This document shows, one piece after another, positions 11,763 to 24,442 of a DNA stretch of 64,000 nucleotides. A model generated the notes under the pieces. The model was not told the origin of the DNA and ran no database searches. It worked only from the letters and a program-made list of their open reading frames with translations. Position 1 is the first letter of the stretch. Every line of letters starts with the position of its first letter. A program made the position numbers and the translations under genes. The stretch spans positions 3,813,001-3,877,000 of the forward strand of contig CANTUR010000166.1 of the NCBI GenBank assembly GCA_947683625.1, written 5' to 3'. Source of the stretch: Mallotus nudiflorus. Taxonomy: Eukaryota; Streptophyta; Magnoliopsida; Malpighiales; Euphorbiaceae.

Positions 11763-14700
11763 TGTCACAACCCAAAATTAGGAGTCATGACCGGCGCTAA
11801 GGAACAAGAATTCTTTCGAATTTGGAACCCGTAGCAAGCCTTAAAATAAAAACATGCAATAATTAAAGTAAATAAATATGCATCATAATTAAAATCTCAA
11901 ATCAGTATAATAAAAATAATCTCTTTCATATCATAATAAGAAAATATGAATACACTATTCAGAGAAAGGCCTTCAAATTAAAATCACATACAGAAAATAT
12001 AAAATACAACTCACTATTGAGACAAAATATGACTACTGCAATTTTCTAGAGTACAATATAAAATTAAGTAGATAATTTATATAAATGAGCAGGGGTGGAA
12101 GAAATCCAGCGGATGGGTCCATTGTTGATGTATGAGGAAGACGACTCTCCTGTAAAAATATTAACTAAGGGGAATCAGATCTTACTGAGTGAATTATTAT
12201 AATATATATACATGCATTTACTATATGTCAAATGCAATCAGTCATCAGTATATATAATAAATATATATACAGGCATAATCACACAGATGTTGAAAATCAC
12301 TTTATATATAATACTGAAAAACATAAGTTTATGAAGGATCAAATAGAACCCTATTTAATCGCAACCTCGATCAACAATAATATCACTCTAGCCATACATG
12401 CTCACTTAATTCCAGATAAATTCACTTAATCCATATGGACAGTAGACTAGCCCTGAGACACTAAGTCAATCGAGCTCCAGTAATCTGACTGTCAGTGTGA
12501 TTGGCCCCGAGACATTTAGTCAACTAAGCTCCAACAATCACACCATCAATCACATCACATCTCAATCAAATTAATCATATCATAATTTCCATAAATAAGT
12601 TAGTAATTCAACCCTACAATCTATCACACTGATACGTACTCGGTTCTAGTGCTGCCCACTAGGTAGTACGTTCTATCGATATCCTTCATTTAAAATAAAT
12701 TATACATTTGGAAAATAAATAATTTAGAATGAAATTCATAATAGTAAGATAAACCATATATATACCTAAAATAAACTAAGTATATTTCGAGTATATATAT
12801 GTCAAATAAATTCAAATCAAACATAAAATATACCAAAATAAACCAATAGCATACCAGAAACATACTAAGTAAAAATCAATTAAAATAACATGCATTTATT
12901 TAGAAATATACCTAAAATATACTAAAAATATACCTAATGTATACTAATCATTTAATAAAACAATTTATGAATAAATTCAATTAAAACATGAATATGTGCT
13001 AAAATATGCATCCTAATGCAATGTACATATAAAATAACAACTCACAGGTGTGCACTCCTCGAGACTGGTTTGATGGGCCCGATCCACTAAACCTCGATCT
13101 CAGTGCAACTAAACAAATAAAATAAATATGAAAATCAGAATAAATCTAACTTAAGCTCGATAGAGACTCGATCAAAGATTTCAGAACACAGAACTTAGAA
13201 TTGACCCGATGTTATGTTTTACGAGAATTCTACTAAAAATTCGGCAGAACCTCCTTTGTAAAACGGATATCTCTCTACTAAAAAGTAGAGCTAGTCCTGC
13301 AAGGAAAAAGCACTTCTAAACCCAGAATTCACACAACCCTCAGTTGAGATTCCGAACTACACAATTCCCCAACCGAGGTCCATAATTCACTAAAAAATTC
13401 AAATAATACAATAAATTTATTAAAAATCAATAAATATCATAAATATCCTCAAAATATCAAAATACAACATATTTAATATTAAAACACCAAAAATAATTAT
13501 TTTCCCAATAATTACATAACAATTCTGAAATAATAATATAATATTATTAAAAATCCAATTTCTCGATAATTCAATATAATTTAATAAAAATTCACTTTAT
13601 ATATTCAAATGACATAATTAGCCTAAATACATATTAAAAATTACTAAAAACCCATTTTTATTACCAAAATAATATTTAATATACTATTTGAAAACAATTT
13701 TCAAAAATTAGTATTAATTGGTTAAAAATAGTAAATAAATTATAAAAATCATTTTAGTTCCTTAAATAATATTAAAACCAACTAAAATATAGTATTTAGC
13801 TATAATTAACATAAATTACACATTTACCCCTATAATACAAAAATACACATAATATACTAATATTTCTCAAAAATTCTATAAAAATTCTATAAATGCATAA
13901 AAATTATTTTCTCAACATATATATTACTAATATTAACTAAAACACATATTTAAACAATAATTTCAACAAAATCCCAACTTAAACCTAATTATCCAATATT
14001 GACATAATATAAAAATAATTATAAAAATTACATAAAAATCACAAAAATTTTAATATCAACTCTAAAATTAATAAAAATTAATAATAACTCCAAATATACC
14101 AAATTTATAATTTTAATAATTAATTTACCAAAATTAATAAAATAATAATGAAACATTCAAAAATTCACAAAAAATAAAAATACATTCCAAAAATTCAAAA
14201 AAAAAAAATTATTCATGGAGATCAAGCTCCTAGAATCAATATTTGTTAAGGTGGATTATGTGAATCAATCAAGATCAACCTAAAAAAAATTGGAAAACCC
14301 TAATATTCAAAAACTAAAAATCAACAAAACTCACAAATGAGGAAGATTGAACTTGAACTAAGCTAGGATTCGACCTCCTCGGAGCTCCAGGAGTCGAACA
14401 ACACCGGAATGGCTCAGTTTGGTGGCCGAAAATGTGATCGATGGTGAGAATCTCAACTTGTTACCGCTGTAACTTCAAGCGATTTGGCGAGCTTCTGGTG
14501 GTCGGATGACGTCAGGGAGGAAGAGGGAAGAAGGATGAAGAGGTTGGCAGTGGTTGGTGGCGGCGAGAGGCAGTCCAGCGTGCAGATTAGGGAGGCACAT
14601 TGAATGGAGGGTTGCGGGATGACAGGGGAAGAAAGTGTTCTATCTTTTGTCTTTGTATGTTTGTATGTATATATATATATATGCACATATATATATATAA

Positions 14701-15099
14701 ACTCATATATCCACATAGACACACACACACACAAATATACACATACATTAACATTAAATAATAATAATACTAATGAATTATTTTAACAATAATACAAATA
14801 ATGAAATAATTTAATAATAAAATAATTAGTGTAAGTTAATAAAATAATAGTAGAAATATTGATGCACTAAACTAAATATTATTAAATAATATTATCCGAA
14901 CTAATAAATATAAATAATGAAATTTAAATGTCTAAAATAATAAGTTTCAAAATAAATATTTACGTAGAAAATTATAATTAAACATAAAATAATAATGATT
15001 ATTCACAAAATACTAAAATAAATAGATATAACTTTTAAATTTATTAATACTGCATATCTCGTTAAATATTAAAATAATTTAAAAACTAGGGTTATTACA
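11763..15099 (-). repeat. solo LTR B (Tekay family), minus orientation
   Basis: On the plus strand it begins TGTCACAACCC and ends GGGTTATTACA, the reverse complement of a Tekay-family LTR. It has a perfect 5-bp target duplication AAACC at 11758-11762 and 15100-15104. The family hairpin is at 12646-12663 and the repeated blocks near 12449-12540. Length is 3,337 bases. There is no internal region, so it is a solo LTR from recombination. It interrupts the Athila polyprotein between protease and RT. Confidence 0.93.
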
Positions 15100-15105
15100 A
15101 AACCT

Positions 15106-16575
15106 TTGCCTAATTATTTGAGGTACACTTTTGTAGGAGAAGGTAAAACCTTACCAGTAATTATATCCTCTAAACTTACCCAAGATCAAGAGGATGTGCT
15201 TGTGGAAATGCTTAAAAGTATGCATAAAATCTTGATGGAGGAAGGATACAAGCTAACTATTGAAAGACAGAGAAGACTCAACCTAAACATGCAAGAAGTA
15301 ATAAAGAAGGAGGTGGTCAAACTATTAGATGCAGGAATTATCTACCTAATATCAGATAGTTCATGGGTGAGCCTAATCTAATGTGTACCAAAGAAAGGAG
15401 GAATGACCATTGTGGAAAATGAGGAAGGGGAAACAATTCCTACAAGAGTCATTAATGGATGGAGGGTATGTATAGATTATAGGAAGTTAAACTCAGCTAC
15501 AAGAAAAGATCACTTCCCATTACCATTTATTGATCAAATATTAGAAAGAATAGCAGGACATGCTTTTTATTATTTCTTGGATGGATATTCAGTATACAAT
15601 CAAATTGAAATAGCTTTAAAAGATTAGCAGAAGATGACTTTTTCATGTCCTTATGGCACATTTGCTTATAGACGAATGTCATTTGAATTATGTAATGCTT
15701 CTGCAACATTCCAAAGATGCATGATGGCTGTATTTTCAAATTTAGTGGAAGAAATCATGAACATTTTCATGAATGACTTTTCAATCTATGGAAATTCTTT
15801 TGATGGATGCTTGGAAAATCTAGAGAAAGTACTTACATATTATGAAGAAACTAATTTGATGCTAAACTGGGAGAAATGCCACTTTATGGTTGATGAAGGA
15901 ATTGTTCTTGGCCACAAGATTTCAACTAAAGGCATTGAGGTTGATAAAGCAAAGGTGGAGATTATCAAGAAATTGCAATATCCAACGAATGTGAAAGGAG
16001 TTGGGAGCTTCCTTGGTCATGCAGGCTTCTACATATGGTTTATTAAGGATTTTTCAAAAATCTCTAAACCCCTTTGTAAGTTACTTGAGAAAGATTCACC
16101 TTTTGACTTTACTAATGAGTGAAAATTGGCTTTTGATAGGTTGAAGGAGGCACTCATTTTCGCTCCTATAGTTGTAGTACCTGATTGGAACCTTCAGTTA
16201 GAACTAATGTGTGATGCAAGTGATCATGTAATGGGAGCAGTACTTAGCCAAAGAAAGAAGAACAAGCTCTATGTGATTTACTATGCAAGTAGGACGTTAA
16301 CGGAGGCACAACTCAATTATGCAATAATAGAAAAGGAGATGCTGGTTGTTATTTTTGTGTTTGATAAATTTAGATCTTATCTTCTTGGTTCTAAAGTTGT
16401 TGTGTATACAGATCATGCAACATTGAAGTACCTCATGAAAAAGAGGGATTCTTAAACCAAGACTTATTAGATGGGTGCTTTTACTGCAAGAATTTGATAT
16501 TGAGAACAAAGACAAGAAGGGATCAGAAAATGTTGTAGCTGATCATCTCTCAAGGTTAGAGTTAGATTCAAAGAA
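15106..16575 (+). pseudogene. Athila reverse transcriptase and RNase H
   Basis: RT copies element RNA into DNA, and RNase H removes the RNA strand. One reading frame is shared by 15106-15381, 15403-15627, 15634-16122 and 16126-16455, broken only by single stops at 15379, 15625, 16120 and 16453. Motifs include WRVCIDYRKLN, DHFPLPFIDQ, YGTFAYRRMSF, LSEN-type palm segments and the RNase H core LMCDASDH, YASRTL, YTDHATLKYL. The RT catalytic box reads FMNDFS, with Asn at 15772-15774 where the family has Asp, so polymerase activity would be lost. The connection ends at ENVVADHLSRL in a shifted frame near 16525-16560. Confidence 0.88.
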
Positions 16576-16589
16576 AGGAGAGGAAAAGC

Positions 16590-17905
16590 ATATCAAGGAG
16601 ATATTTCCAGATGAGATGCTCTTAATAATTGAAAGCTTGAGTGCTCATTAGTTTGCTAATATAGCCAACTTCATCTCAAGTGGCAAACTTCCAAAAGAAT
16701 TCACTAAAAAGTAAAAAAAAGCTAATCCATGACTTTAAATTCTATTGTGGGATGATACTTTTCTATGGAAATTGTGCAATGATAGCATGATAAGGAGGTG
16801 TGTAACAAGTAGTGAAATCTGGTCAATATTGCAAAGTTGTCATGGTAAGATAAACAGTGGTCATTTTAGTCCATAAAGAACAATTGCTAAAGTTCTTGAA
16901 GCAGGTTTTTTTTTCCTACACTTTTTAAAGATGCTCAAAATTTTATGCTCAATTGTGACGCATGCCAAAGAAGTGGGAACATCTTAAATAAAGATGAGAT
17001 GCTTTAATAAGGAATTCTAGAAGTTAAGATATTTAATGTTTGGGGCATTGATTTCATGGGACCATTCCCTATGTCAGAAGGAAACAAGTACATACTTGTT
17101 TATGTAGATTATATGTCAAAATGGGTAGAAGCTTAAACTTATTCTATAAATGATGCAAGGGTTTTTTACAAATTTTAAAAAAAGATTTTCTATCATTTTG
17201 GTATGCCAGAGCTATCATAAGTGATGGGGGAACACATTTTTGCAACAAGAATATGGAAAATTTATTGGCTCATTATAAGGTAACGCACAAAGTTGTAACA
17301 CCTTATCACCCCTAAATGAGTGAGCAAGTTGAAGTTAGCAATCGAGAGTTAAAGAAAATTTTGGAAAGAATGGTTAGTAAGTCAAGAAAGAAATGGGCAA
17401 GAAAGCTTAATGATGCTTTGTTGGCATATCAAATTGCTTACAAAACACCTATTGGAATGGAAAAGCTTGTCATCTTCCTATTGAGTTCAAGTACAAAGCT
17501 TATTAGGCTATAAAAGCTTTGAATTATGATTTCAAGAAAGCCACAGAGAAAAGAATTTTGCAAATGAGTGAACTTGAAGAAATTAGAGAAGCTACATATG
17601 AGAACTCAAAGATTTACAAGGAGCATACAAAGAGGTGGCATGATGCAAAAGTCAGGATCAAAAGGTTTAAAGAGGGTGATCAAGTATTGTTGTTTAATTC
17701 AAGAATCAGATTATTTCCAAGAAAGCTGAAGAGTAGACGGTCTGGTCCATTTATGGTGACTCATGTATATCCTTATGGAGCTATGGAATTACGCAACAAT
17801 CAAAGAGAAAATTTCAAAGTGAATGGACAAAGATTGAAGTTATATCATAAAGGCACATTGGAGAATTTTTACCAAGTTGCCTATTTAAAAGCTTCAATTG
17901 AATGA
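16590..17905 (+). pseudogene. Athila integrase
   Basis: Integrase inserts the DNA copy into the chromosome. A zinc-binding end (CDACQRSGN near 16960-16980) is followed by the core motifs DFMGPF, VISDGGTHFCN and, after 17316, EVSNRELKKILERMV, which keeps the catalytic Glu. The C-terminal part at 17519-17905 contains RWHDAKVRIKRFKEGDQVLLF and SRRSGPFMVTHVYP. At least three frames are used, so several indels are present in addition to stops. Confidence 0.85.
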
Positions 17906-18827
17906 TGAGCATTATAGTCTAACTTATAGACCTTAAAGAGCGCTTCTTGAGGGCTCAACCAACCTTGTTTTATTTAAATTTAATTTTTCTTATTTTAATT
18001 AATTTTAATTTGTCAAGATTTTTCATTCAAGTTTTATTGTGTATTTTCAAGAATCATAGAAAAAGAGGAGCTCTAGACAATTTTGTAAGTTAAAGTTTGT
18101 GGAAAAATGTGTGATTTGTATGTGGGAAATGTGTGAGTACTATTATTTGTGCAAAATGCAGAAATAGCCTTAGATGACCATTATATTATGTTGTGCACCC
18201 TACTGCACAACTGTGTGGTCTAATGGAAATTATTTTAATGTGAAAAATAACATTTAAACACAGCTATGTGCATTAGAGCACACACACGTGTCTAAACAGG
18301 CGAAATTCTGAGGTTGAATTTTGATTCAGGCATAGCTGCGCTTAAAATTATAAAAAAAATTCACGTTAAACAGTGCACACAATTGTGCGTACAGTTAATA
18401 AAAATTTTTTTTTTTTACGAATTTGTTTTTAAGAGGAATTAGTTTGCTACTTTCCTATGTCTTTCCACTACCCTCATGACTTTTCTTTCCTATTTTTAAG
18501 ATTCTAAACTTTGACCACTTTATCATTTTGTAATAATTATTTCCCATTTCTCCATGACTTTTTCACTTCTCTATGTTTTCCTATTTCCCAATTTTTAGAA
18601 TTCCACAATTTTGACTACTTTCCCAATTACCCATTTCTAGGGTTCTTTAAATTACTTCTTTTATTTATTTATTATTATTTTCTTTCTCTCTTCCCTCACT
18701 CTATTTAAACATCCATCTTCTTCACTCTTCACCTTATTCTTTAAACTTTCATTTTATACAAAGGCACTACTCTTTCTTTCACCATTTCCATTCTTCTTTG
18801 GATTTTCCATCACTTTTTCTTCTCTCC
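17906..18827. other. Athila spacer between pol and the env-position frames
   Basis: No coding sequence. It holds several imperfect palindromes of the type CACAACTGTG and CACACGTGT (18180-18400), and a T-rich leader before the ATG at 18828. Similar palindromes occur in the LTRs of this element (8040-8110, 23300-23420) and at 20330-20500. Confidence 0.6.
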
Positions 18828-20044
18828 ATGGAAAGAGAGCTTAGAAGAAAGTCAATTGCAAGCAAAAAGTATGGTCCTTCCAAAACAAAGCGTGGTGGTG
18901 GTTCTAATAATCTTGGTGATAAAAATGAGGAAAGATTGGTAAAACCCCTCCAAAAATTTATTAATTTTAGGCATAAGGGGCATAGGAAGAAATTTGAGCA
19001 GATAATGGCTAGGAAAATTCTCTTAAATAGATACATGAATGCTTCTGCTCTACAAGAGGTTAATTTGCTAGATGAGGTAAACATGTATGTGAATAGGATG
19101 GGTTAGGATGATTTTATGACTATGTAAAGTCCTACCTTTGCAAGACCAACTTGTGAATTTCTATTAACTTTTACCTTTGATGAGCAAAGTCTTAAGCTTA
19201 AATTTCGTTTAGGAAATGAAAAGCATAAGCTTGGTTTGTTTGCACTTAATGATATATTTCATTTTCCTAAAGACCAAGATGCCAATATTGAGTATGATAG
19301 AATGTCTTTTGGAGAGAAATCACAGGACAAAGGGGGGTGTTGTATGAAGCTAGATCAGCAAAAGCATCTTAAATTTGATCGCCAGTTTTAAAATATTTAC
19401 ATAGGCTCATGTCTCATTCCTTGTTTTTAAGAAAAGAAGGAGATGATGTGGTAATTACAAATGAACTCAATATCATATATTGCATGATTAATAATAGAAA
19501 ATTAGATATTTATCATGTTATTGCTTCCAATTTAAGGGATGTGGCTACCAAAATGACTTGGGCAAATAGGGTGGGAGGTATGGTTACAACTATAGCTAAT
19601 TACCTAGGCTTCGATGTGGAGAATATGCCATTTGATATGGTTAGGGGTCGATCCTTGATTGATTCTTACATGATAGAGGCCATAGGGTTAATTAGAAAAG
19701 ATTTTAAAAGGAGAGCCAGTTTTATTCTTCCCAATGAACCACCACCAGTTCTAGAAGAAAGGGAAGAAAAAGACCAAGAAATGGATTTGAATGATGTAAT
19801 AAAGTGTTTGGATGAATTAGAACTTTAAGTGGGAGTCATTGACTCAAATGTTAGTGAATTAACTTCACTAGAAACAAGCATGGATGATAGTATGATTGGA
19901 ATGATTCATAGGTTAAGCATGATTAATTATAGCCTCACGGCTTTCTTTCAAGCTCAAAATTCTATTCCACCTCTATACCCACCGCTTGATCTAGAAGCTG
20001 AGCATGAAGAAGAGTCATCATCTAAAGAAGGAAGAGATGAATGA
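18828..20044 (+). pseudogene. first env-position frame of Athila (ATHILA ORF1-like)
   Basis: Starts at ATG 18828 with a basic, Ser/Lys-rich N-terminus (KSIASKKYGPSKTKRGGG). It continues in pieces through a part readable as CEFLLTFTFDEQSLKL, FRLGNEKHKLGLFALNDIFHFP, and then 19409-19828 (DVATKMTWANRVGGMVTTIANYLG) and 19829-20044 with an acidic tail. The order fits the Athila ORF that occupies the env position, described as ATHILA ORF1 family; its function is unknown. No convincing signal peptide or fusion peptide is visible. Stops at 19104-19106, about 19390 and 19826 break it. Description only; no repaired frame is offered. Confidence 0.7.
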
Positions 20045-20864
20045 AGAATAGAGTGTTATTTTTATTTTTAAGTAATGTTCTTTTCTTATTTATTTAAAAA
20101 AATTATGTATGAAATTTATTTCTATTGTGTTTAAATTATTTTATTTTATGAGCATGTTTTTGTTATGTTGCTATTTAAATTAATTGTTGATCAAGTTAAT
20201 TTTAATTTCTCCTTTATTTTTGAAGTGCAAAGTGATGCTAAAGTGCAATACAGGTTAAAGCAACATCTATTTGATGTAAAAAAGTAAAATAAAATAAAAG
20301 AGTGTTAATATTCAAGCCATCAAGAAGTAGCAAGTAGGCACAATTGTGCTACCTATACGCACAGCTGTGTGACGCCAGGAGAGGCCGCAAACACAGTTGT
20401 GCCAAATGCGTGCACAGCCTGTGCGCGAATAGGACTGTAGCCCAAAAACCAGGCACAACGATTGTGCTAATTTTTGCGCACAACCATGCAACCTGGTTCT
20501 TAAAAAAATTCAACAATGCGGACATTGCAGGAATTAAGTGTGGGGGAGAAATTATATATATATATATATATAATCTTTGTCAAATTATTGAATTTTAATT
20601 TTTCTTATCTTTTTATCTATAATTTTCTTATCTGTTGTAAATGTAAAATTCAAATTTTATTTTTTTCAAATTTTTTTATTTATCTTTAAATTTTAGTTAG
20701 AAATTTTAATTTTTTTTTTATCAGGATTAGGTTTCCCAATTTTTTTTAACTTCTTCTTTTTTATTTAAAGAGTTAAACTTTTTCAATTTACTTATATCTT
20801 TCTGCATTCATTTAATTCTACTTTATTTCTTTTGTTCCTTTGCCAATTAATGTATCTCTCTAGT
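20045..20864. other. Athila spacer with palindromes and a purine tract
   Basis: Non-coding. It contains a cluster of CACAGCTGTG-like palindromes (20330-20500), an internal polypurine-tract-like run GTGTGGGGGAGAAA (20536-20551), a TA repeat directly after it, and T-rich sequence up to the next frame. The purine run resembles what normally sits just before a 3' LTR in this clade. Confidence 0.6.
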
Positions 20865-22110
20865 ATGGCTAGAATAAAGAACCAATAACCCATTGCTAGG
20901 GAAAGAAGCTTATTGGAAGAAAAGGTGAGCCACTTGATTTAAGGGATGAGTATGACACTTTCTTTTCCATTTATTCTGAGGAAGAATGTAAGAGGTTTTG
21001 CTCCTTATCTAAAAGACAGTTTAACAAACCTAAATTTTTTTATGATAATGTGTTAGAAAGCATAGGAATGAAGGATTTTATCAATGCGTTGTGTGAAATA
21101 ATGGGTTGGATGAAATTAAAGTCAGTTCAATATAATGTATTCTTTGAGCTAACAATTAAGTTTTATACTACATTAAAGATTTCATATGAAAATCAAGGAA
21201 TTTTTTCTTGTAGATTTTTTGGGCAAGAATACACTTTTGACTATGAACTTATTCCTAAAATTTTTGGCTTTCCTAATGGAGGTATTTGTCAACCTCCATC
21301 CAATTTTTATATGAGTAAACTTTGGTTTGAAATCACTAGTAGAGATAAAATTTGTGATGGACAAATTCTAACTAGTGGATTAATTCAGAGTCACTCATGT
21401 TTGCTAATGCATAAATTCATGTCACACATAATTTTTAGGAAAAAGGATAGCATGAAAGTATCTCCCAATGAATTATTTTTATTATGGTGTATGCATTCTA
21501 ACACAAAGGTGTGTGGTGCCTTTTTTGTTTTTTATTCTATGTGGCGAGTTATGCAGGCCAAAAAGCATTAATATCAATAGGACACATTGTCACGGGTTTA
21601 GCCGTGTATTTCACTCTATTCAAAATTGTTAGGCATAAGCTTGAGCCATTAAAGCCTGAGTTATTTGATGAAGAATACCTCATTAAAGCTAAAATCATTA
21701 CTGAATGGGGAGAGTTAGAGGATGCTGATCTTATAAGATGCTATATAATTTAGCAAAATGCATTGAAGCTTAGTAAAATCCCTCTACTAAGAGTTGTAGA
21801 AGAATATGATGATGTTAGTGAGGATCAAGAATATCAAGTAGCTTGTTTAGGAAAAAGAAAGAGAGCAGATGAATGGGTTAAGAAAATCATAAAGGAAGTA
21901 AAAGATGATTAACCTTTCTGATCATAGAAACTTAATTATGGACTTATCAGATGAGATGGAGTTTTTTGAAAGAAAGAGTGAAGCAAGAGTATAGAAGATG
22001 CTAAGTTAAATTGAAAAGCTTAAAAAGCAAATCTTTCAAGATAAAAGATCAAGGGGACCCAGTGAATCTCCAATAGAGTTCATCTTTACCTCGCCTCCAA
22101 GTGCATCTAA
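20865..22110 (+). pseudogene. second env-position frame (putative plant transposon protein-like)
   Basis: A second, different frame follows the first. After an early stop-rich start (ATG 20865), 20947 onward reads DEYDTFFSIYSEEECKRF, then LESIGMKDFINALCEIMGW, FELTIKFYTTLKI, CRFFGQEYTFDYELIPKIFGFP, and SPNELFLLWCMHS. This follows the pattern of the 'putative plant transposon protein' domain found in the 3' half of many gypsy elements: acidic start, a conserved GW, a block ending EFY-like, then a hydrophobic GFP block. The frame shifts near 21540 into 21511-21753 (GHIVTGLAVYFTLFKIV). Function is unknown. Confidence 0.65.
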
Positions 22111-23005
22111 ATAAAGGAAGTACATTTTCCTTTTCTTTTTGGTTTTTGTTTTTCTTTTAATAAATTAGAGTCGTGCATGTTATTAGATTCATTTGATTTG
22201 AGTTTTTGAACCTATTCCTATTAAGAGTTTATTTTCATCAGAGATGCTTTTCTTGAGAAAGTGTAATAATCTTCTTTTAATGTTTTGTTTTGACTTTTAA
22301 ATTAGAAAAATGACTTGTGGTTATAGATTTTTTATTTTTAATGAATTTAATGCTTACTATTCCATTGAATGATTGAACTTGAATGCTTGATGTTTAAGAA
22401 ATATGCTTGTAATTAGGAATTAAGTTTCTTTCCTTAGGATAGTCTAGTTCATATGTATTTAAGCACCTATGAGCTACTCTTTCTTCTCTAAAAAAAAAAC
22501 AAGGAGATAAAGCGTAAAACACACTCATTCAAAGATAAAATTTTAAATCTAAATTCTTATATGCTCCTTCTACTCCAATGCTCTATTATAGAGTAAGAGT
22601 ATCCAAATGACCCTTTTTGGAGGTATCCCCACTAAGTAGTGTAGGAAAGGTGGGGGATACTGAGATTGGGAAAATCTTGATTAAATAAATAAGTTGAGTG
22701 CCAAATGGTTGCCTGTATATGTGAATTTTTAGACTACTTAAGTATAGAGATAATTCCTATTTACTTTCAATTTTCTTAGGTGTTAATTATACAGGCAACT
22801 ATATACAATTTCATAGTTTGCTTTTCAAATGGTAAATGCTACATCTTTGACCTCAAGTTATTTTTTTAATTTAAGCTTTATATTAAAGGAAGATTAAAAT
22901 GGTTAGTCAAGTTAAAACCAACTGATAATTTTGATTCTTTATATGAATGGGGTGTTCTTTTGTTTGCTTAAGGACAAACAGAGACTCCAATGTAGGGGAA
23001 TTTGA
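22111..23005 (+). other. Athila 3' untranslated part and polypurine tract
   Basis: Non-coding up to the 3' LTR. The purine-rich run GTAGGGGAATTTGA (22992-23005) directly precedes the LTR start and is the likely plus-strand primer. A second G-rich run, AAAGGTGGGGGAT, lies at 22645-22658. Confidence 0.75.
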
Positions 23006-24437
23006 TGAGTGAGAAAAATCTTGTATTTTGAACGCTCTTTTCTATAGGAATAGAATCTAATTTGTTGCATTTTTAATTAATTTATTTAATTTTTAGATCT
23101 TTTATTTATTTTTGTTAATTTTGTTTAGTTGTTAGGATTTTTGTTAATTTTGTTTGTTTTTAAGTTTATTTAGTTAATCTTTATTTAATTTTTGAAATAA
23201 GGATGCGTGAAGGAAGTTGAAATATTTGAACAAGTCAAAGATAGGATTTGGAGGTTACAACAAGTCAAAATCTTGAAGAAAAGTGGAGTTTTGAAAGTAG
23301 CATGTTCTAACACAGTCGTGTGCCTAGGTGTGCACAGTTGTGCCTAAGTGTTAGAAAGCTAACACATCTTATAACACAAACATGTGCCTGAGTGTGCATA
23401 GTTGTGCAAGTTGCTACAACAACTTTTTAAATTCAAATTTTGAGTTAATGATTTTAGGGGATTTTATGAGATTTGAATTGTAACAAACCTCAAAAAGTTG
23501 ATGGAGGCTGGAGGCTATAAATATGAGGGCTTTATAAGAGCAAAAGGATGCTACACTTAGTCTTCTCTAAATTTTTACTTTAAAGAATTAAAGTTAATTT
23601 TCATTTAAGTTCTTGTTCATGTTAAGTAGAAAATTATTTTTGAATTTTTGAATGAACAAGACCTTATATTGCAGTTGTTTGAAGCTATAAAGCGGGTTTT
23701 CTTATTTAAATTCTTTGGTTATTATTTTCTTTTAATTAATAATGATCGTTATTTCTTCTCCACTTCATCTTCTTCTCTTTCTCTTAACATGCGTGGCTAA
23801 GCATATTTTTAGGGTTCTTATTTCAATTCAATCATGTAAATTTTTTTTTTGAATTAAAATCTATGTCTTTAATCTTAATTCTTTGGTTGTTGTTGAACTT
23901 AATGTCATCTTAGGCTTAATTACCCTTAGATTGAATTTACACTTTAAAACTTAATTGAGAGATAGGTTCTACTGGATTAAAACAATAACCTATTAGTCAT
24001 TTATTTAGTTGAGAGACATTTAAGTGACTAATATTGATTAAAAAGTTGAACTTAAAATTGGGTTTAAGAAACATGTAGTTAGTGAGAGCTAATAAACTAT
24101 GTGTTAATTCTACTCAAATAATTATAGGTTTATCTGAGAGAAAAATTTATGGTTTTAAAGATGCTTTCAAATTGAATTAAGATTAATTGAAAACTTAGAT
24201 GTTTAATTAACTTTTAGAAAAGGTTGAAATGATAATAAGAACCCTAGCCTTTAATTTGATTGTTAAGTTTTAATTAAATTTGTTTTGTTTATTTTTATTT
24301 GATTTTCAAACCAAAATTCGGTATTTAAACAAACAAACACTTTTAGTATTTCAATACTTAATTTGCAATCTTTGTGAGATCGATACTTTTTTTTACTACT
24401 TGAACCGACTCCGTACGCTTGCAGATTTCTTAGGTCA
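23006..24437 (+). repeat. 3' LTR of the Athila element
   Basis: Starts TGAGTGAGAAAAATC and ends TTAGGTCA. It is uninterrupted, and its sequence GTGTGCCTAGGTGTGC shows the empty site at which solo LTR A entered the 5' copy. Length is 1,432 bases. Confidence 0.9.
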
Positions 24438-24442
24438 ACCTA

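Larger units (their letters stand above)
4436..24437 (+). mobile_element. Athila-type Ty3/gypsy retrotransposon, decayed, with two inserted solo LTRs
   Basis: Two related LTRs (4436-9141 net of an insertion; 23006-24437) both start TGAGTGAG and end in GTCA. A tRNA-Asp type primer site follows the 5' LTR and a purine tract precedes the 3' LTR. Inside, in order, are gag, aspartic protease, RT, RNase H, integrase and a long 3' part with two env-position frames, the order typical of Athila. Many in-frame stops and frameshifts show that it is dead. Flanks TTGTA (4431-4435) and ACCTA (24438-24442) do not match, so a target duplication is not preserved or the ends were rearranged. Without the two solo LTRs and their duplicated target bases (about 6.6 kb) it would be about 13.4 kb long. 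Confidence 0.9.

Noticed and set aside
14453..14786. Frames on both strands at the end of solo LTR B
   Set aside because: Part of the LTR; microsatellite-like TA and CA runs drive the open frames.
4436..24437. The idea that the Athila env-position frames encode a true viral envelope
   Set aside because: No signal peptide, fusion peptide or anchor helix could be recognised, and the frames are broken.
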